43,246 nt of DNA from an uncultured Alphaproteobacteria bacterium (lineage in GTDB: Bacteria > Pseudomonadota > Alphaproteobacteria > HIMB59 > GCA-002718135). Below are positions 8,726-17,492 of the stretch, in pieces. The position numbers were made by a program, and so were the translations under genes. Each line of letters begins with the position of its first letter. The first letter of the stretch is position 1. The stretch is taken from NCBI GenBank assembly GCA_902511405.1, contig CABXEZ010000009.1:1-43246 (forward strand), read 5' to 3'. The notes beneath the pieces are model-generated. The model did not search any database and had not been told where the DNA came from. It was given only the letters and a program-made list of their open reading frames with translations.

Positions 8726-9315
8726 ATTTTTTTTGATATTGCAATTGCTGTTTTGCAGCCAATTTCAATTACTTTTGTCATAATCTTGTAGCCAGGTGCA
8801 TTTTCAGCATCATGTTCCAGACCTATGTCGTGATGCTCAAGTTCATCTTTCTCAAATTTAGCGATTGTTTTCTTTAAATCTTTTTCATCTTCTTCTAATA
8901 AATTTTGTTGCTCTCTATAATGTTCACCAATAACTTTCTCGACTGCTACTGTACAAGCCATTGCTGCTTTCTCTCCCATCAGGGCTGTTCCAGCCCCTAA
9001 AGCAAACCCAGCAACATTCCATAAGGGTAATAGTGCAGTAGGACGAACACGTTTTTCAATTAAGAGTTCATTGAACTTTTCTATATGTTCTTGCTCTTGA
9101 TCAGCCATGTGTTGAATTGTTTTGCCAATTTTGGAATCTTTACCAAAAATGGCAATTTGCCCATCATAAATACGAGTTGCACCATACTCACCTGCATGAT
9201 CAACTCTTATTATCTCATCTAATATATTTTTATCAGTTGAAGGCTTGTTACTTGAAGAAGAATTCTTTTTTTTTACTGATTTCTTTTTAATTATTTTTTT
9301 CTTTTTTTGTACCAT
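8722..9315 (-). CDS. coq7: Ubiquinone biosynthesis monooxygenase Coq7
   Basis: 197 residues of a ferritin-like di-iron hydroxylase. Coq7 adds the last ring hydroxyl in ubiquinone synthesis (2-polyprenyl-3-methyl-6-methoxy-1,4-benzoquinol to the demethyl form) at the inner membrane. Iron-ligand motifs are visible: IRVDHAGEYGA, EQEHIEKF, the central VEKVIGEHY segment and DELEHHDIG. I chose the ATG at 9315, not the in-frame ATG at 9339, because GGAG followed by TAACT sits directly before it. The N-terminus is a lysine-rich tail of about 30 residues before the conserved core. It overlaps the end of dsbB by 29 bases and is the last gene of the tRNA-yqaA-dsbB-coq7 group. Confidence 0.92.
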   Translation of the reverse strand: MVQKKKKIIKKKSVKKKNSSSSNKPSTDKNILDEIIRVDHAGEYGATRIYDGQIAIFGKDSKIGKTIQHMADQEQEHIEKFNELLIEKRVRPTALLPLWNVAGFALGAGTALMGEKAAMACTVAVEKVIGEHYREQQNLLEEDEKDLKKTIAKFEKDELEHHDIGLEHDAENAPGYKIMTKVIEIGCKTAIAISKKI

Positions 9316-9781
9316 AGTTACTCCAAAGATATATGGCATTTAAAATAAAAATCAAAAATAAAAGCAAACTATTAATCGTAGCTGCTGATAGTCCTAAAAT
9401 ACTCCAAGCAATATCTTCACAATTAATTACTGGTTTGGCTAAAATTTGTTCTTTTAGGCTTAAGATATTATTTGTGGTATTTAACCCGCTGGAACAACCT
9501 GCAGGACCAGGGAGTAATTGATTTTCTATACCTACGTGCCAAACAGAATAAAATAATCCGTAAATACTAATGAGTTGAACACAAAGGTAGAACCAAATAC
9601 GTTTCTGCCACTTTAATATTGCAATAAATATAAACCCTAAAATAATAATATAATAAGGCTCTCTTTGTTTTAAGCACATTTCACATGGTGCTAAATTAAA
9701 ATAAAATTCTGCAATAAGTGCTGATGTTAAAGCAGCAAGACTAAAGAAACCAACAAGATAAAACCAATACTTTTGTAACAT
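9287..9781 (-). CDS. dsbB: Disulfide bond formation protein DsbB
   Basis: 164 residues with four hydrophobic helices. DsbB reoxidises the periplasmic thiol oxidase DsbA and passes the electrons to ubiquinone. The first periplasmic loop has CEMCLKQREPYY (the CxxC pair and the quinone-site QRxPYY). The second loop has a Cys in LPGPAGCSSG and another in NCEDIAW, so both redox pairs are present. It begins at the TAATG junction with the upstream yqaA-like gene. Its neighbour coq7 makes the quinone it uses, a meaningful pairing. No DsbA is in the window. Confidence 0.9.
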   Translation of the reverse strand: MLQKYWFYLVGFFSLAALTSALIAEFYFNLAPCEMCLKQREPYYIIILGFIFIAILKWQKRIWFYLCVQLISIYGLFYSVWHVGIENQLLPGPAGCSSGLNTTNNILSLKEQILAKPVINCEDIAWSILGLSAATINSLLLFLIFILNAIYLWSNYGTKKEKNN

Positions 9782-10365
9782 TAAATAAATTTAACTAATA
9801 ACACGCTTCCGATTAAAAGAATAAAAAATAAGATAGCAAGTATGTTAAAATATTTATCAATTAAAACTTTAATTTTTTCTCCAAAAACAAAAAGTAATGC
9901 TGCAAGTAAATAAAATCTTAATCCTCTTGCTATAATAGCGGTTATAATAAATAAAAATATATTGAGGTTAAATACACCACTTGCAATTGTAATAAATTTA
10001 AAGGGAAAAGGAGTAAAGCCTGCCCCCAACACAATTAATACCCCATACTCATTATAGTAACTCTCAAATATATTAAAAGAATTTGATAGATGATACGCAT
10101 CAATTATTAAAATACCAATACTGTTGTAGAAAAAATATCCTATAGCATATCCAGCAACACCACCAAGCACTGAAGAAAATGTACAAATAAATGCATACAC
10201 CCATGCATTAACTCTTTTAGCAATTATCATTGGGATAAGAAGTATGTCTGGTGGAATTGGAAAAAATGAACTTTCAGCAAATGAAACTATACTTAGTATC
10301 CATGAAGAATATCTATGCTCAGCTTTATTAAGCGTCCAGTTGTATAAAGATCTTAAAAGTTTCAT
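9781..10365 (-). CDS. YqaA/DedA-type (SNARE-associated) membrane protein
   Basis: 194 residues with about five membrane segments. The AESSFFPIPPDILLIPM segment near residue 30 and GAGFTPFPFKFITIASG near residue 115 are the two re-entrant loops typical of the VTT/DedA family, YqaA branch. Family members are thought to move lipids or handle proton-coupled membrane homeostasis; a precise role is unknown. Its start codon is only 5 bases after the CCA end of a tRNA-Leu on the same strand, so tRNA processing would release an almost leaderless mRNA. The stop overlaps the dsbB start (TAATG). Confidence 0.85.
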   Translation of the reverse strand: MKLLRSLYNWTLNKAEHRYSSWILSIVSFAESSFFPIPPDILLIPMIIAKRVNAWVYAFICTFSSVLGGVAGYAIGYFFYNSIGILIIDAYHLSNSFNIFESYYNEYGVLIVLGAGFTPFPFKFITIASGVFNLNIFLFIITAIIARGLRFYLLAALLFVFGEKIKVLIDKYFNILAILFFILLIGSVLLVKFI

Positions 10366-10370
10366 TTATT

Positions 10371-10455
10371 TGGTAGGAGTAGAGGGAATCGAACCCACAC
10401 CACCGAAGTGACCGGATTTTGAATCCGGCGCGTCTACCAGTTCCGCCATACTCCC
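10371..10455 (-). tRNA. tRNA-Leu (anticodon CAA)
   Basis: 85 bases on the minus strand including an encoded CCA end. The acceptor arm GGGAGTA pairs with TACTCCT (one G-U pair), followed by discriminator A and CCA. The D-arm is GGCGGAACTGGTAGACGC. The anticodon stem CCGGA/TCCGG encloses loop TTCAAAA, giving anticodon CAA, which reads UUG. The long variable arm (around TCACTTCGGTG) and the GGGTTCGATTCCC T-arm are typical of a leucine tRNA. Confidence 0.97.
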
Positions 10456-10532
10456 ATATTGTTTAACTTAGTAATACCTTGTTTTTAAATTGAAATCATG
10501 TTTTTTATTTGTTTTAAACCTATCTAATTAAA

Positions 10533-11084
10533 ATGTATAAATTGTTATTTTCATTATTAATATTTTATAGTTCAGTTGTTTTTTCCAAAGATCAAATTAA
10601 CATCCCTTTTACTGAGGAGAATGCAAGATACTGGCAATACATAAGTGATCAAACAATGGGAGGGGTATCTGACGGTCAAGCAATTCTTGATAAAGATGGC
10701 GATATGATTTTTGCTAGACTTACTGGAAACGTTAGCACTGCCAATAACGGAGGTTTTATTCAAATACGTACGAATTTTTCTTTTGTGGATCTAATTAATA
10801 CTAATAAAGATTTAAAAGGTGTACTTCTTAATACAAAAGGAAATGGTGAAACATATCATATATTTATTAGAACAAGTGAAGACAGATCTTATAGAGATTT
10901 TTATTCAGCTACATTTACTACAAATGATAATTGGGAAATAGTGGACTTGCCTTTTTCTAAATTTAAACACAGATATTCAAATAGATCGTTAGACGGTAAT
11001 GATATAAGGACATTTGGTATTGTTGCTTATGGAAGAAATTTTTATTCTGATGTATCTGTTTCAGAAATAAGTTTTTACGATTAG
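10533..11084 (+). CDS. Secreted CIA30-family protein
   Basis: 183 residues. The first 18 form a signal peptide (MYKLLFSLLIFYSSVVFS) with no lipobox cysteine, so the product should be periplasmic or outer-surface. The remainder matches the CIA30 / NADH:ubiquinone oxidoreductase intermediate-associated protein 30 fold, a galactose-binding-like beta sandwich: WQYISDQTMGGVSDGQA, GNVSTANNGGFIQIRT, and FSKFKHRY near the C-terminus. Mitochondrial CIA30 helps assemble complex I; bacterial exported homologues have no settled role. It stands alone, divergent from the tRNA-Leu, and the downstream neighbour is on the other strand. Confidence 0.8.
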   Translation: MYKLLFSLLIFYSSVVFSKDQINIPFTEENARYWQYISDQTMGGVSDGQAILDKDGDMIFARLTGNVSTANNGGFIQIRTNFSFVDLINTNKDLKGVLLNTKGNGETYHIFIRTSEDRSYRDFYSATFTTNDNWEIVDLPFSKFKHRYSNRSLDGNDIRTFGIVAYGRNFYSDVSVSEISFYD

Positions 11085-11149
11085 TTTTTTATTAAGCAAC
11101 CCCTCCTTAGATAATAAAAGAGAGGTGTTAACATTTTTGTTTTTAAAGA

Positions 11150-11221
11150 TTAAGAAAATACAAAATAAAGTATTACAATTACGACAACTGCAGCCACAAC
11201 CCAAGTCCATTTATTATTCAT
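11150..11221 (-). CDS. 23-residue single-pass membrane peptide
   Basis: A tiny open frame, MNNKWTWVVAAVVVIVILYF followed by VFS and TAA. It consists of a short polar start and one hydrophobic helix of about 16 residues. The best support is a perfect AAAGGAGG Shine-Dalgarno (minus strand, 11227-11234) five bases before the ATG, the strongest ribosome-binding site in the window. A perfect inverted repeat surrounds it. The frame lies in the only gene-poor gap over 300 bases (11085-11388); apart from this peptide I see only AT-rich sequence and a weak hairpin there. No family is recognised; size and topology recall small regulatory or respiratory-complex membrane peptides. Confidence 0.6.
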   Translation of the reverse strand: MNNKWTWVVAAVVVIVILYFVFS

Positions 11222-11238
11222 ACAAACCTCCTTTGTAT
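11220..11238 (-). promoter_or_regulatory. Hairpin with the Shine-Dalgarno in its loop
   Basis: On the minus strand ATACAAA, GGAGG, TTTGTAT forms a perfect 7-bp inverted repeat with a 5-base loop. The loop is the Shine-Dalgarno core, and the right arm runs into the ATG of the 23-residue peptide. Folding would display the ribosome-binding site while pairing the first two bases of the start codon. It could tune translation, for example by temperature or a bound factor; this is inference from the sequence. Confidence 0.45.
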
Positions 11239-11388
11239 CAAATTAATGATACTTCTTTTTTGAAGAAAAGTAATTATTTATTAAATTTGCTAAGAAAATC
11301 AAAGGATATTAAATAAATAAATTTTAATAATACGAAGATAAATAGGTAAAAATTTTGTTAATTTAAAAAAAGTCAGCAGCTTAATTTT

Positions 11389-12822
11389 TTATTTCCATCC
11401 ACTAATGGACTTAACTTCTAAAAATTCTTCGATACCCCATTTACCACCTTCACGACCATTACCAGACTGCTTATAACCACCAAATGGTGAACCATCCGCA
11501 AAACTTACTCCATTTATTTCAACCATTCCTGATCTTAATTGCCTGGCAATACGCTGTGCTTTTTTTGTATCAGTAGTTTGTATATAGTTGGTTAAACCGT
11601 AGGCAGTATCATTGGAGATTTTAATTGCCTCTTCTTCATTTGAAAAAGGGATTATCGATACAACTGGACCAAATATTTCTTCTTTTGCTATTGTCATCTC
11701 ATTATTGACGCCAGCAAAAACAGTTGGTCTTACAAAATAACCTTTGTTAAGGTGAGAAGGTCTGTCAGGGCCTCCAGCAACTAATTTTGCTCCTTCTTCT
11801 ATTCCTTTATTGATTAAATTTTGAATTTTATTGTACTGCATTTTTGACACGACGGGACCTATATGCTTCCCTTCTTTATTAGCTACATCAACTTCAGTTT
11901 TTTCAGCAACTTCAATTGCTTCTTTAACTGCTCTTTCGTAAATTGATTTTTCAACAAGTAAGCGGGTAGGGGCGTTACAACTTTGCCCAGAATTATTAAA
12001 AACTCTTCTAACCCCACGCTTCACTGCTTTCTCATCTGCGTCTGCAAAAACTATATTTGCTCCTTTACCTCCAAGTTCAAGGGAGACACGTTTAATTGTA
12101 TCAGCAGCATTTTTAGTTATTAATTTTCCAGCACGTGTAGAACCAGTAAAAGAAACCATGTCTATGTCAGGGTGACTTGAAAGTGATGTCCCCACACCTG
12201 GTCCATCTCCATTAACTAAATTAAAAACTCCTTTTGGAAAACCAGCTTCATGTATCATTTCTGTAAATAACATTCCCGACAATGGTGCAATTTCAGAGGG
12301 CTTTAATATCATTGTGCAACCTGCAGCAAGGGCAGGTAATACTTTTAGTGCAATTTGATTAATAGGCCAATTCCAAGGTGTAATCAATGCACATACCCCA
12401 ATAGGCTCATAGGCAATATAATTTCCTTCGTCTTCATTTAAGTAATTTTCAAATTTAAATTTTTTATAATTATTTATAAATGTTTTAATGTGATCTTCTC
12501 CAGATTGACTTTGTTGATTTATAGACCAATCTTTTGGTGCTCCCATTTCTTTTGAAATTGCTTCAGCCATTTCTGAAGATCTCCTCATATAAATTTCTAA
12601 AAGGTTATTTAATAATTCTATTTTTTTTTCTTTAGAAGTGCCCCACCAAGACTCAAAAGAATTTTTAGCTGCCTTAACTGCATCATCTGTATCTTTTTTT
12701 GAACCAAGAGAAATAATAGCACAAACCTCCTCTGTTGATGGATCAATAACTTCTAGATCATTTATTTGAGAAGGTTTCACCCACTGACCATCGATGTAAA
12801 AATCTCTTTTTTCTTCAATCAT
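11389..12822 (-). CDS. NAD(P)-dependent aldehyde dehydrogenase
   Basis: 477 residues, full length for the ALDH superfamily, which oxidises an aldehyde to its acid with NAD(P). Motifs in order: PWNWPINQIALKVLPALAAGCT near residue 140, FTGSTRAGK, the Glu motif LELGGKGANIVF near residue 245, and catalytic Cys in NNSGQSCNAPTR near residue 280. EEIFGPV and FGGYKQSGNGREGG follow near the end. It lies 17 bases downstream of the malate synthase gene on the same strand, so the pair could serve a route that yields a short acid such as glyoxylate or acetate. The exact aldehyde is not readable. Confidence 0.9.
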   Translation of the reverse strand: MIEEKRDFYIDGQWVKPSQINDLEVIDPSTEEVCAIISLGSKKDTDDAVKAAKNSFESWWGTSKEKKIELLNNLLEIYMRRSSEMAEAISKEMGAPKDWSINQQSQSGEDHIKTFINNYKKFKFENYLNEDEGNYIAYEPIGVCALITPWNWPINQIALKVLPALAAGCTMILKPSEIAPLSGMLFTEMIHEAGFPKGVFNLVNGDGPGVGTSLSSHPDIDMVSFTGSTRAGKLITKNAADTIKRVSLELGGKGANIVFADADEKAVKRGVRRVFNNSGQSCNAPTRLLVEKSIYERAVKEAIEVAEKTEVDVANKEGKHIGPVVSKMQYNKIQNLINKGIEEGAKLVAGGPDRPSHLNKGYFVRPTVFAGVNNEMTIAKEEIFGPVVSIIPFSNEEEAIKISNDTAYGLTNYIQTTDTKKAQRIARQLRSGMVEINGVSFADGSPFGGYKQSGNGREGGKWGIEEFLEVKSISGWK

Positions 12823-12839
12823 AATTAGGATATTTTATC

Positions 12840-14996
12840 TTAATTATTTTGTAATTTAAATTCTAATCTTCTACGATGTAAAATAGGCTCTGTATAACCA
12901 GATGGTTGATTTACCCCATCAAAAACAAGATCTTTTGCCGCCTTAAATGCAATAGAATTATCATTATCAGCCATAGGAATATAGTTTGTCTCATTAGAGT
13001 TTTGATCATCGACGATTTTCGCCATCTTATTGAATGCCTTCAGAACTTGATCTTTGGAGACTATTCCATGTTCTATCCAGTTTGCTAGAGCTTGTGATGA
13101 AATTCTACAAGTTGCTCTATCTTCCATTAAACCAATATTGTTTATGTCTAATACTTTTGAGCACCCTATTCCTTGATCAACCCAACGTACAACATATCCT
13201 AAAATACCTTGTGTATTATTTTCAACTTCATGCATAATTTCATCTTCTGATAAATTCTGTCCCTTAAGTAGGGGTAAAGTCAGTAAGTCATCTAATGATC
13301 CAGTTAAGTCATTTTTAAGTATATTTTTTTGAATCTCTTTCACATCTACTTCATGATAATGAAGTGCATGTAAGGTAGCGGCAGTTGGACTTGGCACCCA
13401 TGCACAGTTAGCTCCAGATTTAGGGTGGCCAATTTTTTGTTTCATCATTTCTCCCATTAAGTCAGGCATCGCCCACATTCCTTTGCCTATTTGTGCCTTA
13501 CCTTGCAGACCACACTCTAAACCAATTTTGACATTTCTATTTTCATAAGAAGAAATCCACGGCGCACTTTTCATATCAGCTTTTTTTAAAAAAGAACCAG
13601 CTTGCATCGCGGTATGTATTTCATCACCCGTTCTATCTAAAAATCCTGTATTAATAAACGCTACCCTTGATTTAGCCGAACGTATACATTCTTTTAAATT
13701 AACACTTGTCCTTCTCTCCTCGTCCATAATACCAATTTTTATTGTACTATTTGGCAAGTCTAATAAACTCTCAACCGCTGAAAAGAGATCATTTGTAAAG
13801 CTAACTTCTTCAGGACCATGCATTTTTGGTTTCACTATATAAATAGATTGATGCTCTGAGTTTTTATTTGCTAATTTTTTAAAGTCATAAGTTGCAATTA
13901 AAGAAGTAATAATTGCATCCATAATACCCTCGCCAATTTCTTGATTATCTTTTGTTAATATTGCTGGGGTAGTCATTAGATGACCAACATTTCTGATTAA
14001 CATTAAGGAGCGTGTTTTTAAAAACTCCTCAGGTCCTTTAATTGAAGTAAATTTTATATCTTCATTTAATGTTCTTGTAATAACTTGATTGTTTTTTTTT
14101 AACTCTGCTTGCAGATCTCCTTTGATAAGACCAAGCCAATTTCTATAAGCTAAAATTTTATCATCAGCATCGACAGTTGCGACACTATCCTCACAATCAA
14201 GAATAGTAGAGATAGCTGACTCAATTAAAATGTCAGAAATATTAGCAGGATCATTTTTTCCAATGGCATCATTGGTATTTATTATAATTCTACAATGAAG
14301 ATTATTTTTTAATAAAATTAATTCTGAAAGTATTGACTCTTGATTAAGTCTCCATCCAATAATTTGATCATTATTTTTTAAATTTACATTTGGATTATTT
14401 GGGCTTCTTAAAATAATTTTATTATCAATTAATTGAATTTTATTAATTTCTTTCCACGATGTATTTAAAAGGGGGGCAAATTTATCTAAATGAGATTTTG
14501 CAAATGCCACAACTCTTGCGCCTCTTTCAGAGTCGTAGCTATTACCTTCAGGCATATCTCCCAATGCATCAGTTCCGTATAATGCATCATAAAAACTTCC
14601 CCATCTTGCATTTACAGCATTGAGCGCAAATCTTGCATTTGTAATGGGCACCACAAGTTGCGGTCCACATATAGTTGATATTTCTTTATCAACATTTGAA
14701 GTTGTTATTTTAAATTCTGGTCCTTTGTTAACAATATAATTAATTTCTTTTAAAAATTTTTTATATTCGTCCAAATCAATATCTTTTGACCTATGTGCAA
14801 CATGCCAATCATTTATTTTAGATTGTAAGTTTTTTCTTATATTTAAAAGATCATTATTTTTTTTATAATAAATATCAACAATATCAGAGAAACCATTCCA
14901 GAAATGTTCACTACTAATATTCAAGCCATTTAATACTTCCGTGTTAATGAAATTAAATAAGTTCGGATCAATTTTTATGTTTTTCTGTTCAATCAT
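12840..14996 (-). CDS. glcB: Malate synthase G
   Basis: 718 residues, the single-chain G form (about 720 residues). It joins glyoxylate and acetyl-CoA to give malate. Recognisable segments are NARWGSFYDALYGTDA near residue 130, DCEDSVATVDADDK near residue 265, the long insert, MIRNVGHLMTTPA near residue 330, the KPKMHGPEEV segment, and the C-terminal SGANCAWVPSPTAATLHALHYH. Full length and no break. Form G usually handles glyoxylate from glycolate or other non-acetate sources; no isocitrate lyase is in the window. The downstream aldehyde dehydrogenase is 17 bases away. Confidence 0.96.
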   Translation of the reverse strand: MIEQKNIKIDPNLFNFINTEVLNGLNISSEHFWNGFSDIVDIYYKKNNDLLNIRKNLQSKINDWHVAHRSKDIDLDEYKKFLKEINYIVNKGPEFKITTSNVDKEISTICGPQLVVPITNARFALNAVNARWGSFYDALYGTDALGDMPEGNSYDSERGARVVAFAKSHLDKFAPLLNTSWKEINKIQLIDNKIILRSPNNPNVNLKNNDQIIGWRLNQESILSELILLKNNLHCRIIINTNDAIGKNDPANISDILIESAISTILDCEDSVATVDADDKILAYRNWLGLIKGDLQAELKKNNQVITRTLNEDIKFTSIKGPEEFLKTRSLMLIRNVGHLMTTPAILTKDNQEIGEGIMDAIITSLIATYDFKKLANKNSEHQSIYIVKPKMHGPEEVSFTNDLFSAVESLLDLPNSTIKIGIMDEERRTSVNLKECIRSAKSRVAFINTGFLDRTGDEIHTAMQAGSFLKKADMKSAPWISSYENRNVKIGLECGLQGKAQIGKGMWAMPDLMGEMMKQKIGHPKSGANCAWVPSPTAATLHALHYHEVDVKEIQKNILKNDLTGSLDDLLTLPLLKGQNLSEDEIMHEVENNTQGILGYVVRWVDQGIGCSKVLDINNIGLMEDRATCRISSQALANWIEHGIVSKDQVLKAFNKMAKIVDDQNSNETNYIPMADNDNSIAFKAAKDLVFDGVNQPSGYTEPILHRRRLEFKLQNN

Positions 14997-15056
14997 ATAA
15001 GTAAAAAACTGATATAGGAAAAATTATAAAAGAGAATAAATATTTAATTGAAAGTA

Positions 15057-15479
15057 TTATTTTGATTTACTGTAAACAGCTCCATACTCTTTGATTTTCA
15101 TTAGCATTGAGTATACGCCGTTCCTTCTGCCTGGAGTTAATAACGTATCTAAATCTAAAGCTGATAAAAGGTCAAAATTTGCATTTGCTATCTCATCAGG
15201 CTTTCTACCTCCATAAATTTCACATAATATTGTGACCATTCCTTTTGAAATAAACGCATCTGAATCAGAATGAAAATATAGTTTTTCTTCTTCAGTGAAA
15301 GGTACAAGCCAAACTTGTGCTTGGCATCCATCTACTTTAAAACTTTCTTGCCTAAACTCCTCAGGAAATGTTTTAGCGTTCTTCGCTTGATCAAGTAAAT
15401 ATTTATATTTATCCATATCATCATCAAATAATTCTAAATTTTCCTTAAAAAAATTTATTTTTTCCACAATTGATGTCAT
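15057..15479 (-). CDS. sufE: Cysteine desulfuration protein SufE
   Basis: 140 residues. SufE takes persulfide sulfur from SufS and hands it to the SufBCD scaffold for iron-sulfur cluster assembly. The active cysteine is in VDGCQAQVW near residue 51, and LLTPGRRNGVYSM near the C-terminus is also family-typical. The start overlaps the end of galT by four bases (ATGA-type junction), an odd genomic partner for a sulfur carrier. The coupling may be a by-product of compaction. No other suf genes are in the window. Confidence 0.92.
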   Translation of the reverse strand: MTSIVEKINFFKENLELFDDDMDKYKYLLDQAKNAKTFPEEFRQESFKVDGCQAQVWLVPFTEEEKLYFHSDSDAFISKGMVTILCEIYGGRKPDEIANANFDLLSALDLDTLLTPGRRNGVYSMLMKIKEYGAVYSKSK

Positions 15480-16525
15480 GATATATACTTTCTAAGTTCT
15501 ATAGCAGTTTCTTCGGGCAAAACATCCATGATAAATACCCCTGCCATAGATTCAGAACCTGCTAACACTTTTGGTTTATCACCATGTCTTAAAGGTGGAT
15601 AAAATTCCATATGAAAATGAAAATTTTTATCATCAAGTTTAGGCGCTGCATGTAAGCCCATAATATAAGGACATCTTCTTCCTAGAAAATCATCATACCC
15701 TTTAACTACTTTTTGAAGAGCTCTAGCAAAAGAATTATATTCTTCATCTGTAAATTGCCAAGGACCTGCAAGTTGTCTTTTTGGAATAATCCATATTTCG
15801 TAGGCATATCGTGCAAATGGAGGAACGGCTGCAATAACGTTGTCATCCTGATAAACAAAATATTTTGTTTCTAGATCATTCATTAATTTCAAAATAAAAT
15901 TTTCTTTCTTAAATGCATCAACTTCTTTTTGAATAACTGGTGGGATAAAAGGAAAGGCATAAATTTGACCATGAGGGTGATGAAGAGTAACACCACATTC
16001 TTCCCCTCTATTTTCAAAAGGCATAACATAGCTAATGTCATCCCTGCTAAGTAATTGTGTATAGCGATCTGACCAAGCATTAAAAAGCAATTCTATTCTG
16101 TCTAATGGCATTTGAGCAACCGTATCTAAATGATTAGAAGAATATACTACTACCTCACACTCTCCGTTAGAAGGTCTTACATTTAAGCCATCAATCTCCG
16201 TCTGATCTTCACTTGTATTAAAACTCGCCCATCTATTTGGAAAGATAGCAACTTCAAAATTTTTAAAAGGAATTTCAGTTGGAAAATTTAATTCTGCTCC
16301 AGGACATAAGGGGCAATATTCTTTTGGAGGAAAAGCAGTTCTTACTTGTCGTGTTGCAGAATAAGTTACCCATTCTTGTCGAGATGGATTCCATCTCATG
16401 TGTGGACTAGGTGATGGTGTTATTTCAAGTTCTTTAGAAGCTTTTTCATAATGTTCTTCATAGCCAAAGAGAAGTAAATGTCTTTTATCATTTCTTTCAA
16501 ACTCTCTTTTATAAATTTTTTTCAT
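15476..16525 (-). CDS. galT: Galactose-1-phosphate uridylyltransferase
   Basis: 349 residues. GalT exchanges UMP between UDP-glucose and galactose-1-phosphate in the Leloir pathway. The zinc-site CPLCPGA is near residue 72, and the active-site HPHGQIYAFPF, with the nucleophilic His that carries UMP, is near residue 183. MRWNPSRQEWV near residue 43 is also typical. The start overlaps the last 17 bases of galE, and AGAAG before the ATG is a modest Shine-Dalgarno. With galE it gives two of the three Leloir steps; no galactokinase is in the window. Confidence 0.94.
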   Translation of the reverse strand: MKKIYKREFERNDKRHLLLFGYEEHYEKASKELEITPSPSPHMRWNPSRQEWVTYSATRQVRTAFPPKEYCPLCPGAELNFPTEIPFKNFEVAIFPNRWASFNTSEDQTEIDGLNVRPSNGECEVVVYSSNHLDTVAQMPLDRIELLFNAWSDRYTQLLSRDDISYVMPFENRGEECGVTLHHPHGQIYAFPFIPPVIQKEVDAFKKENFILKLMNDLETKYFVYQDDNVIAAVPPFARYAYEIWIIPKRQLAGPWQFTDEEYNSFARALQKVVKGYDDFLGRRCPYIMGLHAAPKLDDKNFHFHMEFYPPLRHGDKPKVLAGSESMAGVFIMDVLPEETAIELRKYIS

Positions 16526-17492
16526 TTATCTTCTTTTCCCACTCAACAGCAGTTTTAATAATTAATTTTAAATCATCAAATTTTGGTTTCCAATTTATAT
16601 GTTGATGAAGTTTATCAACATTAGAAATTAATTTTTCAGAATCCCCAGGTCTTCTTTTATCATATTCAAACATTATTTTATTATCATATAATTCATTAGC
16701 GGTATTAATTACATCCAATACTGAGTAACCCCTTCCATATCCGCAGTTAAAAATATTACTTACTTTTTTGTCTAATAAATATTTCGCTGCCTCTAAATGA
16801 ATACTAGCTAAATCACTCACATGAATATAATCCCTAATTGCTGTGCCATCTTTAGTATTATAGTCATCACCAAATATTGAGATTTTTTCTCTTTTTCCTA
16901 TGACAACTTCACTTAGAATCTTGATTAAATGTGTTGGGGTATTTGAAATAAGACCTGATCGTAATTCAGGATCAGCTCCAGCAACATTAAAGTACCTTAA
17001 TATAATTGAATTATATTTATCTTGGTTGTTTAATAAATATTCTTCTGTTTTAACTTTTGACTCTCCGTAAGGGTTTAGAGGGTTAAGAATTTCATTTTCT
17101 GTTATTGATTCATTATTGCTAGGATTTCCATAAGCCGCTGCCGTTGAAGAGAATATAATATTTTTTAAATTATGTTTGTAGCACGTTTCAAAAAGCTTAA
17201 TGGCGTTATCAGTGTTATTTTTAAAATATTTATCAGGATTTTGAACAGACTCTTCTACTTTAATAAATCCTGCAAAATGTAAAAGAAGATCAAAGTTTTC
17301 TTTTACCAATATAGCGGAGATTTTTTCTGAGTCGTTAATATTTGCATTAATTAATTTTATATTCTCAGGAATAAGGCTTTTATTTCCTGTGGAAAGGTCA
17401 TCAATTACAATTACATCATGTTTATTTTCTAAAATAGAAAGCAAAACATGACTTCCTATATATCCAGCACCTCCAGTTAAAAGAATTTTCAT
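16509..17492 (-). CDS. galE: UDP-glucose 4-epimerase
   Basis: 327 residues, an extended short-chain dehydrogenase. GalE interconverts UDP-glucose and UDP-galactose using bound NAD. The nucleotide loop GGAGYIGSH is at residues 7-15, Ser in FSSTAAAYG near residue 118, and catalytic Tyr-Lys in YGESK near residue 142. NVAGADPELRSG and RDYIHVSDLA follow. It is the first gene of the galE-galT-sufE group and is divergent from the fuconate dehydrogenase at 17603. No Shine-Dalgarno is evident. Confidence 0.94.
   Translation of the reverse strand: MKILLTGGAGYIGSHVLLSILENKHDVIVIDDLSTGNKSLIPENIKLINANINDSEKISAILVKENFDLLLHFAGFIKVEESVQNPDKYFKNNTDNAIKLFETCYKHNLKNIIFSSTAAAYGNPSNNESITENEILNPLNPYGESKVKTEEYLLNNQDKYNSIILRYFNVAGADPELRSGLISNTPTHLIKILSEVVIGKREKISIFGDDYNTKDGTAIRDYIHVSDLASIHLEAAKYLLDKKVSNIFNCGYGRGYSVLDVINTANELYDNKIMFEYDKRRPGDSEKLISNVDKLHQHINWKPKFDDLKLIIKTAVEWEKKINEKNL

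Noticed and set aside
10371-10455. tRNA-Leu as an integration site for an island
   Set aside because: There is no integrase and no repeat of the tRNA 3' end elsewhere in the window; the genes on both sides are ordinary housekeeping types.
11098-11129. Hairpin after the CIA30 gene as a terminator
   Set aside because: The arms have two mismatches in nine pairs and the following T-rich stretch is broken, so it is too weak to call.
11125-11316. 63-residue open frame on the plus strand after the CIA30 gene
   Set aside because: No ribosome-binding site, low-complexity composition, and it covers the better supported 23-residue peptide on the minus strand.
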